Source: DASRCB01 sp035653295 (GTDB lineage: Bacteria; Acidobacteriota; Terriglobia; Bryobacterales; Bryobacteraceae). Taken from it: DNA of 24,696 nucleotides. The notes under the pieces were generated by a model. The model was given only the letters and a program-made list of their open reading frames with translations, made no database searches and was not told where the DNA came from. This document shows, one piece after another, positions 13,168 through 20,992 of this stretch. The translations under genes were made by a program, and so were the position numbers. How positions within the stretch are numbered: position 1 is the first letter of the stretch; each line of letters starts with the position of its first letter. The DNA is taken from positions 1 through 24,696 of the forward strand of contig DASRCB010000144.1 of the NCBI GenBank assembly GCA_035653295.1, written 5' to 3'.

Positions 13168-15462
13168 TTACGGCACAACCGTCTTCGCCACGGCCTGATT
13201 GTCGAAATCGTCCGTGACTCGAACGGCGATCACCTGGTCCCCGGAATGCCGCGGGATGGACAGATCGTAATTCTCTTCCGGAGAATCCGAGAGGCCGCCC
13301 ACCGGCGCGGCCATCTGCCACTCGCCCCCGTTCACCGAATACTCGGCTTTGGAGATCGTGCTGCGCGGGTCCTGCGCGCGCCAGCGTACCTGGATGCCAT
13401 CGCCGGATGGGGTGGCTGCAAGGCCCGTGATTTCCGGCGGAGTGTTGTCGATCACGAACGGATCGCTGACCATCTTCGCGCTCAGCGCCTGCGCCGGCGG
13501 ATTCGTGGGTTCGTCCGACGCGGTGACCCGCAGTTCGTACTCGCCGTCCGGGAACGCCGTGCTGTCCCAGCTCATGTACTTTTCACGCACGTTTTCGCGC
13601 AGCGGGATCCAGCGCTTGTCGTTCACGCCCCGGATCTCCACGTTGTAAACGAGCGTGTCGCCGTTGTCATCGCGCGCCGCCCAGCGCGCTCCGATCCAGC
13701 CCTTGGCATAGGTGAGAGTGGGAGTGATCGTCGTCTCGTAATTCACGGCGGAAGACGGCGGCCGCGTACCGCCCAGCGGCGGAAGACTAAGGGTCTGCGG
13801 TGAGCCCGACGACGGCGCCGGGTTCGACACCGGGGCCGCGGGGAAACGATAGTTCGCCGGTGTGGTCTCCAGCGCCTCGATCTGCGGCGCCACGTTGCGC
13901 GGCAGATAGGCCATGGTCACCACCGCTACGTCCGGCAGCGTCCGTCCCTGAGCCGCCGGGCCCGGAGGATCGGGTGTCGATTCCAGCGACAGCTTGTACT
14001 GCATGAAGCGCGCCGGAGGCGATGTCACCGATCCGCTCTCGCAGTTGCCGCACTGCGGATCGCGGGTAAGCTTCACGGCGGCCCAGTCGCTCCAGTTGTT
14101 TTGCGTTCGGTTCAGGTTGCCCGACCGGGTAAAGGCGGTGACGCGGCCGTGCGCGTTACCCGCCTGAATCGAGAACCGGCCCCAGCGCGAGAATTCCCCG
14201 CCATCCAGCACCTCGCTCTGATACGTGCCGCTCTTCGCCAGGCCGGGGCCGATCTGATAGACCTTGCCGATATTGCCCGTAACCGCGTAGAGAGCTCCAC
14301 CGGCGCCTGCGGTGAAACCGGTCACCTGCGTCGGCGGAAGGTCGAGCAGGATGGTGCTCAGAACGTCGGAATCGAGACGATACACCCGGCCGGAGTTGCC
14401 CGTCCCGAGCAGCGGGTGACCCTCGGAATCGAACGCGATCGCGTACACCAGCGCGTGCGCATTGGTCCACACGCGCCGGGGAGTTCCGTCGGGATCGATG
14501 CGATACACCTCCGAGCCGCCGGAACTGACGGCGGTCGAGGGCGTAATCGCGGGCGTGCTGGTAATCGGCTGGACCTGGATCGCCTGCGCCTGGCCTGGCC
14601 CCGGACCCGAGCCGGGCGGGGTCGTGCTGCCGGGCTCGCTGGCGTGCTGAACGGTAATGGGCGGCGGCGCTGACGTCGACGGCGCCGGAGTCGTCGCCGA
14701 GCGCGTGCCCGTGCCGGCGACATAAATCGCGCCGTTCGGAGCGATTGCGACAGAGGTGATTTCACGCCGCGCGGTCTGATACAGCACGAACCCTTTGCCT
14801 TCCGGCGAGACCCGAATCACGAGGCCGGACGGGTCGGTGCCGACGATCAGGTTATCGTTGCTGTCGATGGCCAGCGTTCGCGCGTGCGTCTCTTCCGTGT
14901 TGAAGAAGACCGAGCCTTTGCCGTCCGGTGTGACGCGGAAGATCTCTCCCTTGTCGCCGGTGGCCACGTACAGGTTGCCTTTGCTGTCGAACGCCAGCGC
15001 CCAGATGTACTTCGCCTTCGGATCGAAAAACGGCTGGACCTTGCCGTCGCGCGATACGCGCCACACCTGTCCGTCGGGCGCGGTAGCGGCGAAGATCTCG
15101 TCGCCGCGGTTCACCGCCACGGCGTGAATCTCGAGGCCCATGAGCTCGGCCACTTTTCGCGACTTGCCGTCGGGCGCGATCTCGAACAGCCGCGCCGTCC
15201 CGCCGCCCGTGCCGCCGCCGCCGGTATACAGGAAGCCCTTCGAATCGCGGGCCACGGACCACAGATACGGCGTCGCGGTGTCGAACAGCTCGTTCAGCGC
15301 CGGCGCGAGAAACAGGCGGCCGTCGCTGCGCAGCGAGATCTGCGTCAGCGTGCCCTTTTCGAAATCGGCCTGATCGCTTTGCTGCCAGTACTTGGTCTCT
15401 ACGGCCAGACAGTCCGCCGCCAGCGCCAGGCCGGCGAGCGCCACAACACAAATTGTTTTCAT
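13168..15462 (-). CDS. Secreted beta-propeller protein with C-terminal Ig/FnIII-like domains
   Basis: A 764-residue exported protein with a signal peptide (MKTICVVALAGLALAADCLA). From about residue 60 to 410 there are repeated blade motifs of the type W/IALAFDSKGNLYVATGDKGEIFRVTPDG; at least six copies are readable, which suggests an NHL or SMP-30-like propeller. A Pro/Thr/Ser-rich stretch (about 257-320) interrupts the propeller between blades. The second half contains RWAARDDNGDTLVYNVEIRG and PPEITGLAATPSGDGIQVRWRAQD, like Ig/FnIII or Y_Y_Y sensor-type domains. No catalytic motif is recognised. It starts 6 bases after the S55-like gene and is almost certainly co-transcribed with it. A role as a surface scaffold or binding protein is inference. 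Confidence 0.8.
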   Translation of the reverse strand: MKTICVVALAGLALAADCLAVETKYWQQSDQADFEKGTLTQISLRSDGRLFLAPALNELFDTATPYLWSVARDSKGFLYTGGGGTGGGTARLFEIAPDGKSRKVAELMGLEIHAVAVNRGDEIFAATAPDGQVWRVSRDGKVQPFFDPKAKYIWALAFDSKGNLYVATGDKGEIFRVTPDGKGSVFFNTEETHARTLAIDSNDNLIVGTDPSGLVIRVSPEGKGFVLYQTARREITSVAIAPNGAIYVAGTGTRSATTPAPSTSAPPPITVQHASEPGSTTPPGSGPGPGQAQAIQVQPITSTPAITPSTAVSSGGSEVYRIDPDGTPRRVWTNAHALVYAIAFDSEGHPLLGTGNSGRVYRLDSDVLSTILLDLPPTQVTGFTAGAGGALYAVTGNIGKVYQIGPGLAKSGTYQSEVLDGGEFSRWGRFSIQAGNAHGRVTAFTRSGNLNRTQNNWSDWAAVKLTRDPQCGNCESGSVTSPPARFMQYKLSLESTPDPPGPAAQGRTLPDVAVVTMAYLPRNVAPQIEALETTPANYRFPAAPVSNPAPSSGSPQTLSLPPLGGTRPPSSAVNYETTITPTLTYAKGWIGARWAARDDNGDTLVYNVEIRGVNDKRWIPLRENVREKYMSWDSTAFPDGEYELRVTASDEPTNPPAQALSAKMVSDPFVIDNTPPEITGLAATPSGDGIQVRWRAQDPRSTISKAEYSVNGGEWQMAAPVGGLSDSPEENYDLSIPRHSGDQVIAVRVTDDFDNQAVAKTVVP

Positions 15463-15468
15463 CGAGAA

Positions 15469-17334
15469 CTACTTAACCTGGATCTTCAGGGAATAACTGC
15501 CGTTCACCACCAGGTCGAACGGAATGCTGCCCTGCTCCACGGGATTCTCCATCGAACTGACCAGATGCCGGCTCGCCGTCCGCCCGGTTTGCATGACGTT
15601 CATCACCGAGGCGGGCAGGCTGGGCATGGTCTTGTCCTCGTAATACACCGTGGGACCGGGCTCCAGCAGCGAAACATACAGCTTGTTGTTCGTTCGCTCC
15701 TGATTGATGAGTGAAACGGTTTGCGGAATGTCCAGATGGTCGTCATTCGTGACGGCCGCGTTCTGCATCCGGTTTAGCGTGTCCGCGTCGCTCAGCAGAA
15801 TGGTGTGATGCCCGCGCGACAGGCCGGCGGGGATCTTCAGCGTGAACTCGCGTTCGATGCGCTCGCCGCGATAGGGGCGCAGGTAAACCTTCACCGGCAC
15901 CACCGAGCCGGGATCCACCTCGGCGTTCGGCACCCACGCATTTTCGATGTTGGCGATGCGCCGGTCGGGCAGCAGGTCGATGGTGGCGCTGACGCTCTTC
16001 AGCTTCGGCATCTCCACCGGGTTCAGGAACAGGCGATTGAACTTGTCGCCCCACCACCCGGCCAGGACCATCGGAGCGGGCACCGGCATTTCGCTCGGCG
16101 CCAGCATGGTGGAAAGATTCAACCCCGGCTGGCCATCCAGCTGCACTTCGCCGCTCAGCCGGTAGGTGGCCTCTTCGGCGAACTCGTTCATGCTGGAGAT
16201 GGAGTTGTACAGCGTGGCCATCATCAGGAACGGCGTCCACTTCTGCTGCACGAACACGCTGAAGTGCAGGTCCTTCTCGCCGGCCAGGTGATCCTTCTCG
16301 TCGAAGGAGCGCACCTTCAGCTCTACCGGCACCATTTCAGCCGTCGCGCCCATCCGCCCCTCGATAGCGCTGTGCCGATCCTGCCGCAGCGCGCCCACCA
16401 CTTCCGTCGCGTTGCCGATCTTGTTGGGCTGATACGACGATGCCAGGGTGGTCAGCACTTCGCTTTTCGCGATAGGCATGTCCACCGGCCCGAGATTGAA
16501 GATGGAGTGCCCGCAGGCCAGCATGTGCTCGCCATCGTTATACGTCACCGTGCACATGCCGCTGATGCTCATGTCGCCGGACACGAGCACGGCGCTGACC
16601 GCGTCGCCGGGCGCGAGCGAGCTCTTCCAATCGGCCGCCGGAGTCGCGTCGTGCAGCGAGCTCGATGAGCCGCCGCCCACCGTCTGCAGCCCTTCCTGAT
16701 TGAACAGCGGAGCGAACGCCTGCATCGCTTTGCTGCTGAACCCGGAGAAGCTCAGCGGCGTCTCGATCGGAACCATAGGAAGCTGGCCCGTGCCGGCCCC
16801 TGCCGCCGCCAGCTCCCCGAGCAATCCAGGCAGCGCCGCGGCATGATGCTCTTCTTTGGAATCTTTGGAGGACCGCGCCTCGGCCGGCGTGCGCGCGTCA
16901 GCGGGCCGGGACTGATCGTACTCGTTTACCTCCAGCATGTACTCGATCGGCGTGATGCCGCAGATCGCATCCGGCGAGAACACGCTCAGGCGTAGCGAGA
17001 CCGCGCCCACCAGCTTGCCGTCGATATAGACCGGGCTGCCGCTCATGCCGCCCGCAACGTTGGTTCGCTCCGCCGCGCCGCCCATCTTGCCCAGGATGAT
17101 GTCCTGGCGCGGGCCCCAGAGATTCTTCTCGATGCCGATGATTTCGATCGGGACAGCCTCAGGCTGTGTGCCCGAAAATACGGTCCAGGCAACGGCTTTC
17201 ATGCCTGGCCGGATGTCGGCCTCCTTGAAAATCTGTGGCTTGCCGGCCTTCGGGCGGGGCAGGGCATCGGCGCCAAGCGCCGGAAGAAACGAACATGAGA
17301 CCGCGATCACGACCGCGGCAGCTCGCTGGAGCAT
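15469..17334 (-). CDS. Secreted SpoIVB-like (peptidase S55) domain protein
   Basis: A 621-residue exported protein with a signal peptide (MLQRAAAVVIAVSCSFLPALGADA). The S55-type serine motif GGMSGSPVYIDGKLVGAVS gives Ser98, followed by ICGITPIEYML. A second motif, MLACGHSIFNLGPVDMP, gives a candidate catalytic His276. In Bacillus SpoIVB the histidine precedes the serine, so the order here looks permuted. The C-terminal 300 residues resemble an extracellular beta-rich region without recognised motifs. The ATG at 17334 has a good Shine-Dalgarno GAGG (17345-17342). The leader contains a TATAAT and a hairpin, so the gene heads the operon running to the anti-sigma gene. Proteolytic activity is not proven; such proteins may be inactive or act in surface protein processing. 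Confidence 0.82.
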   Translation of the reverse strand: MLQRAAAVVIAVSCSFLPALGADALPRPKAGKPQIFKEADIRPGMKAVAWTVFSGTQPEAVPIEIIGIEKNLWGPRQDIILGKMGGAAERTNVAGGMSGSPVYIDGKLVGAVSLRLSVFSPDAICGITPIEYMLEVNEYDQSRPADARTPAEARSSKDSKEEHHAAALPGLLGELAAAGAGTGQLPMVPIETPLSFSGFSSKAMQAFAPLFNQEGLQTVGGGSSSSLHDATPAADWKSSLAPGDAVSAVLVSGDMSISGMCTVTYNDGEHMLACGHSIFNLGPVDMPIAKSEVLTTLASSYQPNKIGNATEVVGALRQDRHSAIEGRMGATAEMVPVELKVRSFDEKDHLAGEKDLHFSVFVQQKWTPFLMMATLYNSISSMNEFAEEATYRLSGEVQLDGQPGLNLSTMLAPSEMPVPAPMVLAGWWGDKFNRLFLNPVEMPKLKSVSATIDLLPDRRIANIENAWVPNAEVDPGSVVPVKVYLRPYRGERIEREFTLKIPAGLSRGHHTILLSDADTLNRMQNAAVTNDDHLDIPQTVSLINQERTNNKLYVSLLEPGPTVYYEDKTMPSLPASVMNVMQTGRTASRHLVSSMENPVEQGSIPFDLVVNGSYSLKIQVK

Positions 17335-17362
17335 GGGTGGTCCTCGTTACAGCTGTCGCCCT

Positions 17363-17386
17363 CCCGTGAAAGGGAAAGAGCACGGG
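17363..17386 (-). promoter_or_regulatory. Leader hairpin of the S55-like gene
   Basis: CCCGTG (17363-17368) and CACGGG (17381-17386) are perfect 6-base arms around a 12-base loop. They lie between the TATAAT and the Shine-Dalgarno of the S55-like gene. The structure could stabilise the leader or serve as an operator. Confidence 0.3.
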
Positions 17387-17401
17387 ATAGGGTGTCCCTA
17401 C

Positions 17402-17407
17402 ATTATA
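17402..17407 (-). promoter_or_regulatory. Probable -10 element of the S55-like gene operon
   Basis: A perfect TATAAT on the minus strand, in the context CGATATAATG, about 68 bases before the ATG at 17334. The same 10-mer precedes the MauE/DoxX gene. The -35 region is weak. It lies in the 130-base gap after the membrane-protein gene, consistent with a separate transcript starting here. Confidence 0.5.
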
Positions 17408-17464
17408 TCGGCTTAATGACCGAAATACTGTGATGTTCTGAGCGGCCTCACGGTTTACAGGATT

Positions 17465-19252
17465 TCAGTCCCCTGAAGACGTGATTCGGAGTTGGCAGGC
17501 GAACGATGCGGCGCCGGGTCCGCCGAGATGCATGCTCAGATCCTCCGCCCGGTGCTGCGGCGCGTCGTCGAGAAAGGAACCGAATTCCTCCAGGGTCGTC
17601 GGCGGGCGGCTCGGCATGGGTGAGGCGAGCACGGCGGGCACGACTCTGGCGCCGTTCATCGTGACCTCTGGCACACGAAAGAACAACGACTCCAGCTTCC
17701 CTTTCCTGGTCAGGCGGCAGTCGGCTGCCCAACTGCTCGCGGTATTCGACGCTCGCGGGCTGTCGCGCCTCTCCAGCAGCAGTTCGCCGCCGGCGAGCAG
17801 CCGCGTTCGATACCAGCGATAGATCTCGGCCCACATGGCCGGCGTTTCGGCCCAGGGCTGTCTGTCGTCGATGCTCGATCCGTCGAAGATGAGGAAGCGC
17901 GGACCTTTGTCGCGCACCCACGCGGCGTTGAGTGCATCGAGATAAGGGGTGTATGCGGCGTAACGCTGGATGACGGGGTAGATCTGGAGATTGAGCCCTT
18001 CGCCGACCGCGCCGTCGTAAATTGTCGAGAGCGAAGCCACGGTGGATTGGCCGATCACGCGACGAACGCCCGGGTCAAGCCGAGGCGCGCCGCCGTTTCC
18101 ATGCAGGTCTTCCCCACGCGCGACCCGCACCAGCATCCGTGCCTGCGCGAATCCGCTGGCTTCGAGCAGCGCGGATCCGTTGGTTTGGACCAGCATGTAT
18201 TCGGTCCAGATCAATCCGAAGGCAAGAGCGCTGATCCAGACCGAGGCGCGCCGGCGGCCGAAGGAGCCCACCAGACAGACCACCGCCAGCGCAAGCGCCA
18301 CGAAACAGAAGAAGTTGACCTCATGCTCGTCCTGCCGCACGAAGGCGTGTTTAAAGACGGCGAACAGCGGGATTGCGAACAGCGCGCCGAAGAAGCGCGT
18401 CAGAGCGGCATTGCAGCCCGCCCGGATGAACACGCCCAGGAGCACGACTACAGCCGCCGCCGCGCCAAGATCGGCGCCGGCGCCCGGCAGCGACATGGCC
18501 GCGCTGTATCCGCCGGCGAACTCCAGTGTTGCGCGGGCGCAGCGCCCGATCGCCGCCATCGATCCCAGCACCAGCCACGCGCCCGCGGCCAGAACGGACG
18601 CCGGCGCGAAAATCGCCATTGCCGCTTCCCACAGCACACGCGCGCGCAGACGGATCGCAGCCTCGATCAGGTAACCGGCCAGCATTCCCCCGGCAACCAC
18701 CGCCGCCGAGAACGAGATCAGCGGAACGACGCCCGCCAGCAGCAGAGCGGCAATGTAGCGCAACCAGCCGCCCTGCCGACGATACAGCGTGAGGAGGACG
18801 GCCATGGCCGCAATGAGCAGGTTCTCGATTCCCGTGTAGTTGAACCAGTACAGCGGGGCAGAAAGCGCGATGAACAGCGTGAACAGGCCGGGGTTGGTCG
18901 TCTTGGCGCGGAACGCATCGGCCAGAACGAGGGCCATGATCGCCCAGACAACCGCCTGGAACGCCAGCGCCGCGGACAGGTTGTTGCCGATCGCCTGCGG
19001 GAACAGGTAGACCGACAGCGGTCCCATGGTCCACACCACGTCCGAGCCGATGACCAGGCCGTGCGCCCGAGCATAGTTCAGCGCTAACACCCAGGTGCTG
19101 TCGACCGTGCCCTTCTGCGTCCAAACACGAATCGGGCAGACCAGCAGGAGTGAGAACGCGAACAGCAGCCAGCGGCGGATCACCGGAAGCAGCGGCCGTC
19201 CCGGGCTCTCCCGCTCAGCCGTGGGCGCGGCGATCTCGGGCGAAACAATCAT
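17465..19252 (-). CDS. Large polytopic membrane protein, possibly a GT-C-like transferase (family not recognised)
   Basis: A 595-residue protein with about ten to twelve hydrophobic segments in its first 380 residues and a soluble C-terminal part of about 200 residues. After the first span lies TVDSTWVLALNYARAHGL and then GSDVVWTMGPLSVYLFP. A similar G-x-D-[IV]-[VW]-[FW]-T-x-GPL segment is known to me from uncharacterised bacterial membrane proteins, but I cannot name a characterised family. The acidic residue in the first loop and the general layout recall GT-C enzymes. The ATG (MIVSPEIAA) overlaps the TGA of the methyltransferase gene (ATGA, 19252-19249). It is the last gene of the sugar-modifying cassette. 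A flippase, polymerase or transferase of lipid-linked sugars are all possible. Confidence 0.7.
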   Translation of the reverse strand: MIVSPEIAAPTAERESPGRPLLPVIRRWLLFAFSLLLVCPIRVWTQKGTVDSTWVLALNYARAHGLVIGSDVVWTMGPLSVYLFPQAIGNNLSAALAFQAVVWAIMALVLADAFRAKTTNPGLFTLFIALSAPLYWFNYTGIENLLIAAMAVLLTLYRRQGGWLRYIAALLLAGVVPLISFSAAVVAGGMLAGYLIEAAIRLRARVLWEAAMAIFAPASVLAAGAWLVLGSMAAIGRCARATLEFAGGYSAAMSLPGAGADLGAAAAVVVLLGVFIRAGCNAALTRFFGALFAIPLFAVFKHAFVRQDEHEVNFFCFVALALAVVCLVGSFGRRRASVWISALAFGLIWTEYMLVQTNGSALLEASGFAQARMLVRVARGEDLHGNGGAPRLDPGVRRVIGQSTVASLSTIYDGAVGEGLNLQIYPVIQRYAAYTPYLDALNAAWVRDKGPRFLIFDGSSIDDRQPWAETPAMWAEIYRWYRTRLLAGGELLLERRDSPRASNTASSWAADCRLTRKGKLESLFFRVPEVTMNGARVVPAVLASPMPSRPPTTLEEFGSFLDDAPQHRAEDLSMHLGGPGAASFACQLRITSSGD

Positions 19253-19938
19253 CCCGGCTTCTTCGCGATGAGCAGCATCTGCTGGCCCATGATCCGCCAG
19301 GCCAGCGGCACGCGAAGATACAACTCCACCAGCCACTCCGCCTGCGGCAGGCGCGACTTGGACGTGTATGGAAGAAATCTCGCCAGCGCCTGCTCCATCT
19401 CGAAGCCCGCGATCTCGAGGCCTTCCGTCATGCCGCGATGCGTGAAGATCAGCCGGTGGTCGAAGAAGTCGAAGTACCGCCGGCTGCAGCAGGCGAAGTT
19501 CGGCTGCAGAATGACGAAGCGGCCGCCCGGCCGCAGGACGCGCCGCACCTCGCGAAAACTCGCCGCCACATCCTCACGTGACTGAAAGTGCTCGTAGACG
19601 TTGCTGGCGAACGCCGCGTCCACCGAGCCCGTTTCGATCCCGTCCAGCTGGGCCCCGGTTCCCACCACGGCGCGGACCTCCGGATTGGCGTAGCGCCGCA
19701 GGTTTTCCTCATTCAGATCGACGGCAATCTTCATCCCGGACTGGATATTGTTGATGAACTGGCACGAGCCCGCGCCTACGTCCAGTGTCGTTCCGTCCAC
19801 CGGGAACCAGCGCTGCAGGTATCGGCAGATCGGCCGCCAGTAGCGCTCGCTGTCGGCGATGTCCTGCGCCGAAAAGCGATGGCGGTAAATGGCGGGTTCG
19901 AGCGCCGCAGTTTCAGCCTGGTTCTGCGCGGAAAGCAT
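19249..19938 (-). CDS. Class I SAM-dependent methyltransferase
   Basis: A 229-residue Rossmann-fold methyltransferase of the Methyltransf_11 type. Motif I is LDVGAGSCQFINN; an acidic residue after the second strand (AVDLNEENL) would bind the SAM ribose. The motif IV region is VDAAFASNVYEHF, and VRRVLRPGGRFVILQPN gives the post-motif strand. The ATG at 19938 is preceded by GAGG (19948-19945) at 6 bases, which decides the start against the ATG at 19950. It overlaps the upstream SDR gene by 26 bases. The context suggests methylation of a sugar or lipid-linked sugar, but the acceptor is not readable from sequence. A hydrophobic C-terminal segment (LVELYLRVPLAWRIMG) may touch the membrane. Confidence 0.87.
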   Translation of the reverse strand: MLSAQNQAETAALEPAIYRHRFSAQDIADSERYWRPICRYLQRWFPVDGTTLDVGAGSCQFINNIQSGMKIAVDLNEENLRRYANPEVRAVVGTGAQLDGIETGSVDAAFASNVYEHFQSREDVAASFREVRRVLRPGGRFVILQPNFACCSRRYFDFFDHRLIFTHRGMTEGLEIAGFEMEQALARFLPYTSKSRLPQAEWLVELYLRVPLAWRIMGQQMLLIAKKPG

Positions 19939-20992
19939 AAGCCGCCTCATCCTGATGGGTTCGGATCCATTGGTAGGTGTCGCGCAGCACGATCTCCGGG
20001 CCGCGCTGCGGGCGCCAGCCGTGAAGCGTGCGGATGAGCCTGGTGTCGCCGACGAAGATGCGCAGGTCGGCGGGCCGGTCCCCCGGCTCAGAGCCGATGG
20101 CAATGCTCCTGCCCGTCACCTGTTCGCAAAGGCGCGTCAGTTCGAGCAGCGACACGCTGAAGTCGCGGCCACCGCTCACGTTGAATGTCTGCCCGTCAAA
20201 AGCGGCGGGGCTGCCGGCCTGCATGGCTACAAGATCGGCCAGATCGTCGGCGTGCATCACGTCCCGCACCTGGCGCCCTTCGCCTCCGAACCCGATGTAG
20301 CGCAGCGGGCGTCCGTAATGGTGGGCAGCGAGCCAGTGCGTCACCACGCCCTGATCGGCCTTGCCCATCTGCCACGGCCCGGCCACGAGACCGCAGCGGT
20401 TGATGACAAAACGGAAGCCGTACGCGTCCGCGTATTCCTGGATCATCAGCTCCGCGGCAAGTTTCGTCATGCCGTAGATCGAGCGCACGCCATCGGTGGG
20501 AAAAGCCTCCGAGATCCCACGCTGCGACGCTCCGGCGACGGGCTGCTCGTCCATCCACTCGAAGCGTGTTTCCGTCTGGCGATAGGTCAGGCGGTTGAGC
20601 GCGCCCACCGGGTACACCCGGCTGCTGGAAAGAAAAATGAAGTCCGCCCGATTGCGCCGCGCCAGGTTCAGGCAGTTATAGCAGCCGAACAGATTCGTCT
20701 CCACTGCATACTCCGGTCCGGCGCCGTTGTAACCGGCCTGCGCCGAGGGGTCCGCGGAGCATTCCACGATGAGATCGGCGGGCAGCGAATCGAGATCGGC
20801 CGGCTGGCGCACATCGCCATGGACGAAACGAATGCCGCGCGCGGCAAGGCGCGGTACGTTCAACTCGCTTCCGCGCCGACGCAGATTGTCGAGCGCAGTG
20901 ATATCCGCGCCCGGGAACCTGCGCTTCAGCTCGAACGCGATGGTCGACCCGATGAAGCCAGCGCCGCCGGTAATCAGAATGTGGTCTGGCAT
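19913..20992 (-). CDS. NAD-dependent epimerase/dehydratase, RfbE (CDP-paratose 2-epimerase)-like
   Basis: An extended short-chain dehydrogenase of 359 residues. The NAD site is GGAGFIGS (residues 9-16), with acidic Asp35 (ALDNL) for the adenosine ribose. The catalytic set is complete: Ser123/124 (LSSSRVYP), Tyr173 and Lys177 (YGMTK). SSRVYP, QVRDVMHADDL and FNVSGG match the CDP-paratose/tyvelose epimerase branch, which alters nucleotide sugars. The ATG at 20992 (MPDHILITGG) overlaps the GT2 gene by 19 bases. The frame is open upstream to 21424, but only because of overlap with GT2. It is a paralogue of the SDR at 21767-22849, which lacks the tyrosine. The actual nucleotide sugar is uncertain. 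Confidence 0.87.
   Translation of the reverse strand: MPDHILITGGAGFIGSTIAFELKRRFPGADITALDNLRRRGSELNVPRLAARGIRFVHGDVRQPADLDSLPADLIVECSADPSAQAGYNGAGPEYAVETNLFGCYNCLNLARRNRADFIFLSSSRVYPVGALNRLTYRQTETRFEWMDEQPVAGASQRGISEAFPTDGVRSIYGMTKLAAELMIQEYADAYGFRFVINRCGLVAGPWQMGKADQGVVTHWLAAHHYGRPLRYIGFGGEGRQVRDVMHADDLADLVAMQAGSPAAFDGQTFNVSGGRDFSVSLLELTRLCEQVTGRSIAIGSEPGDRPADLRIFVGDTRLIRTLHGWRPQRGPEIVLRDTYQWIRTHQDEAAYAFRAEPG

Noticed and set aside
15608..15619. GGCAGGCTGGG match to the hairpin repeat
   Set aside because: Only one arm is present and the second half diverges, so chance is a sufficient explanation.
17154..17168. Palindrome ACAGCCTCAGGCTGT in the S55-like gene as a repeat or operator
   Set aside because: It encodes the family-typical GTQPEAVP segment and lies well inside the coding region. 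Coincidence is more likely.
18047..19087. 346-codon plus-strand frame opposite the membrane-protein gene
   Set aside because: The product is Arg/Gln/His-rich with no domain. The minus-strand frame has clear membrane segments and coupled ends.
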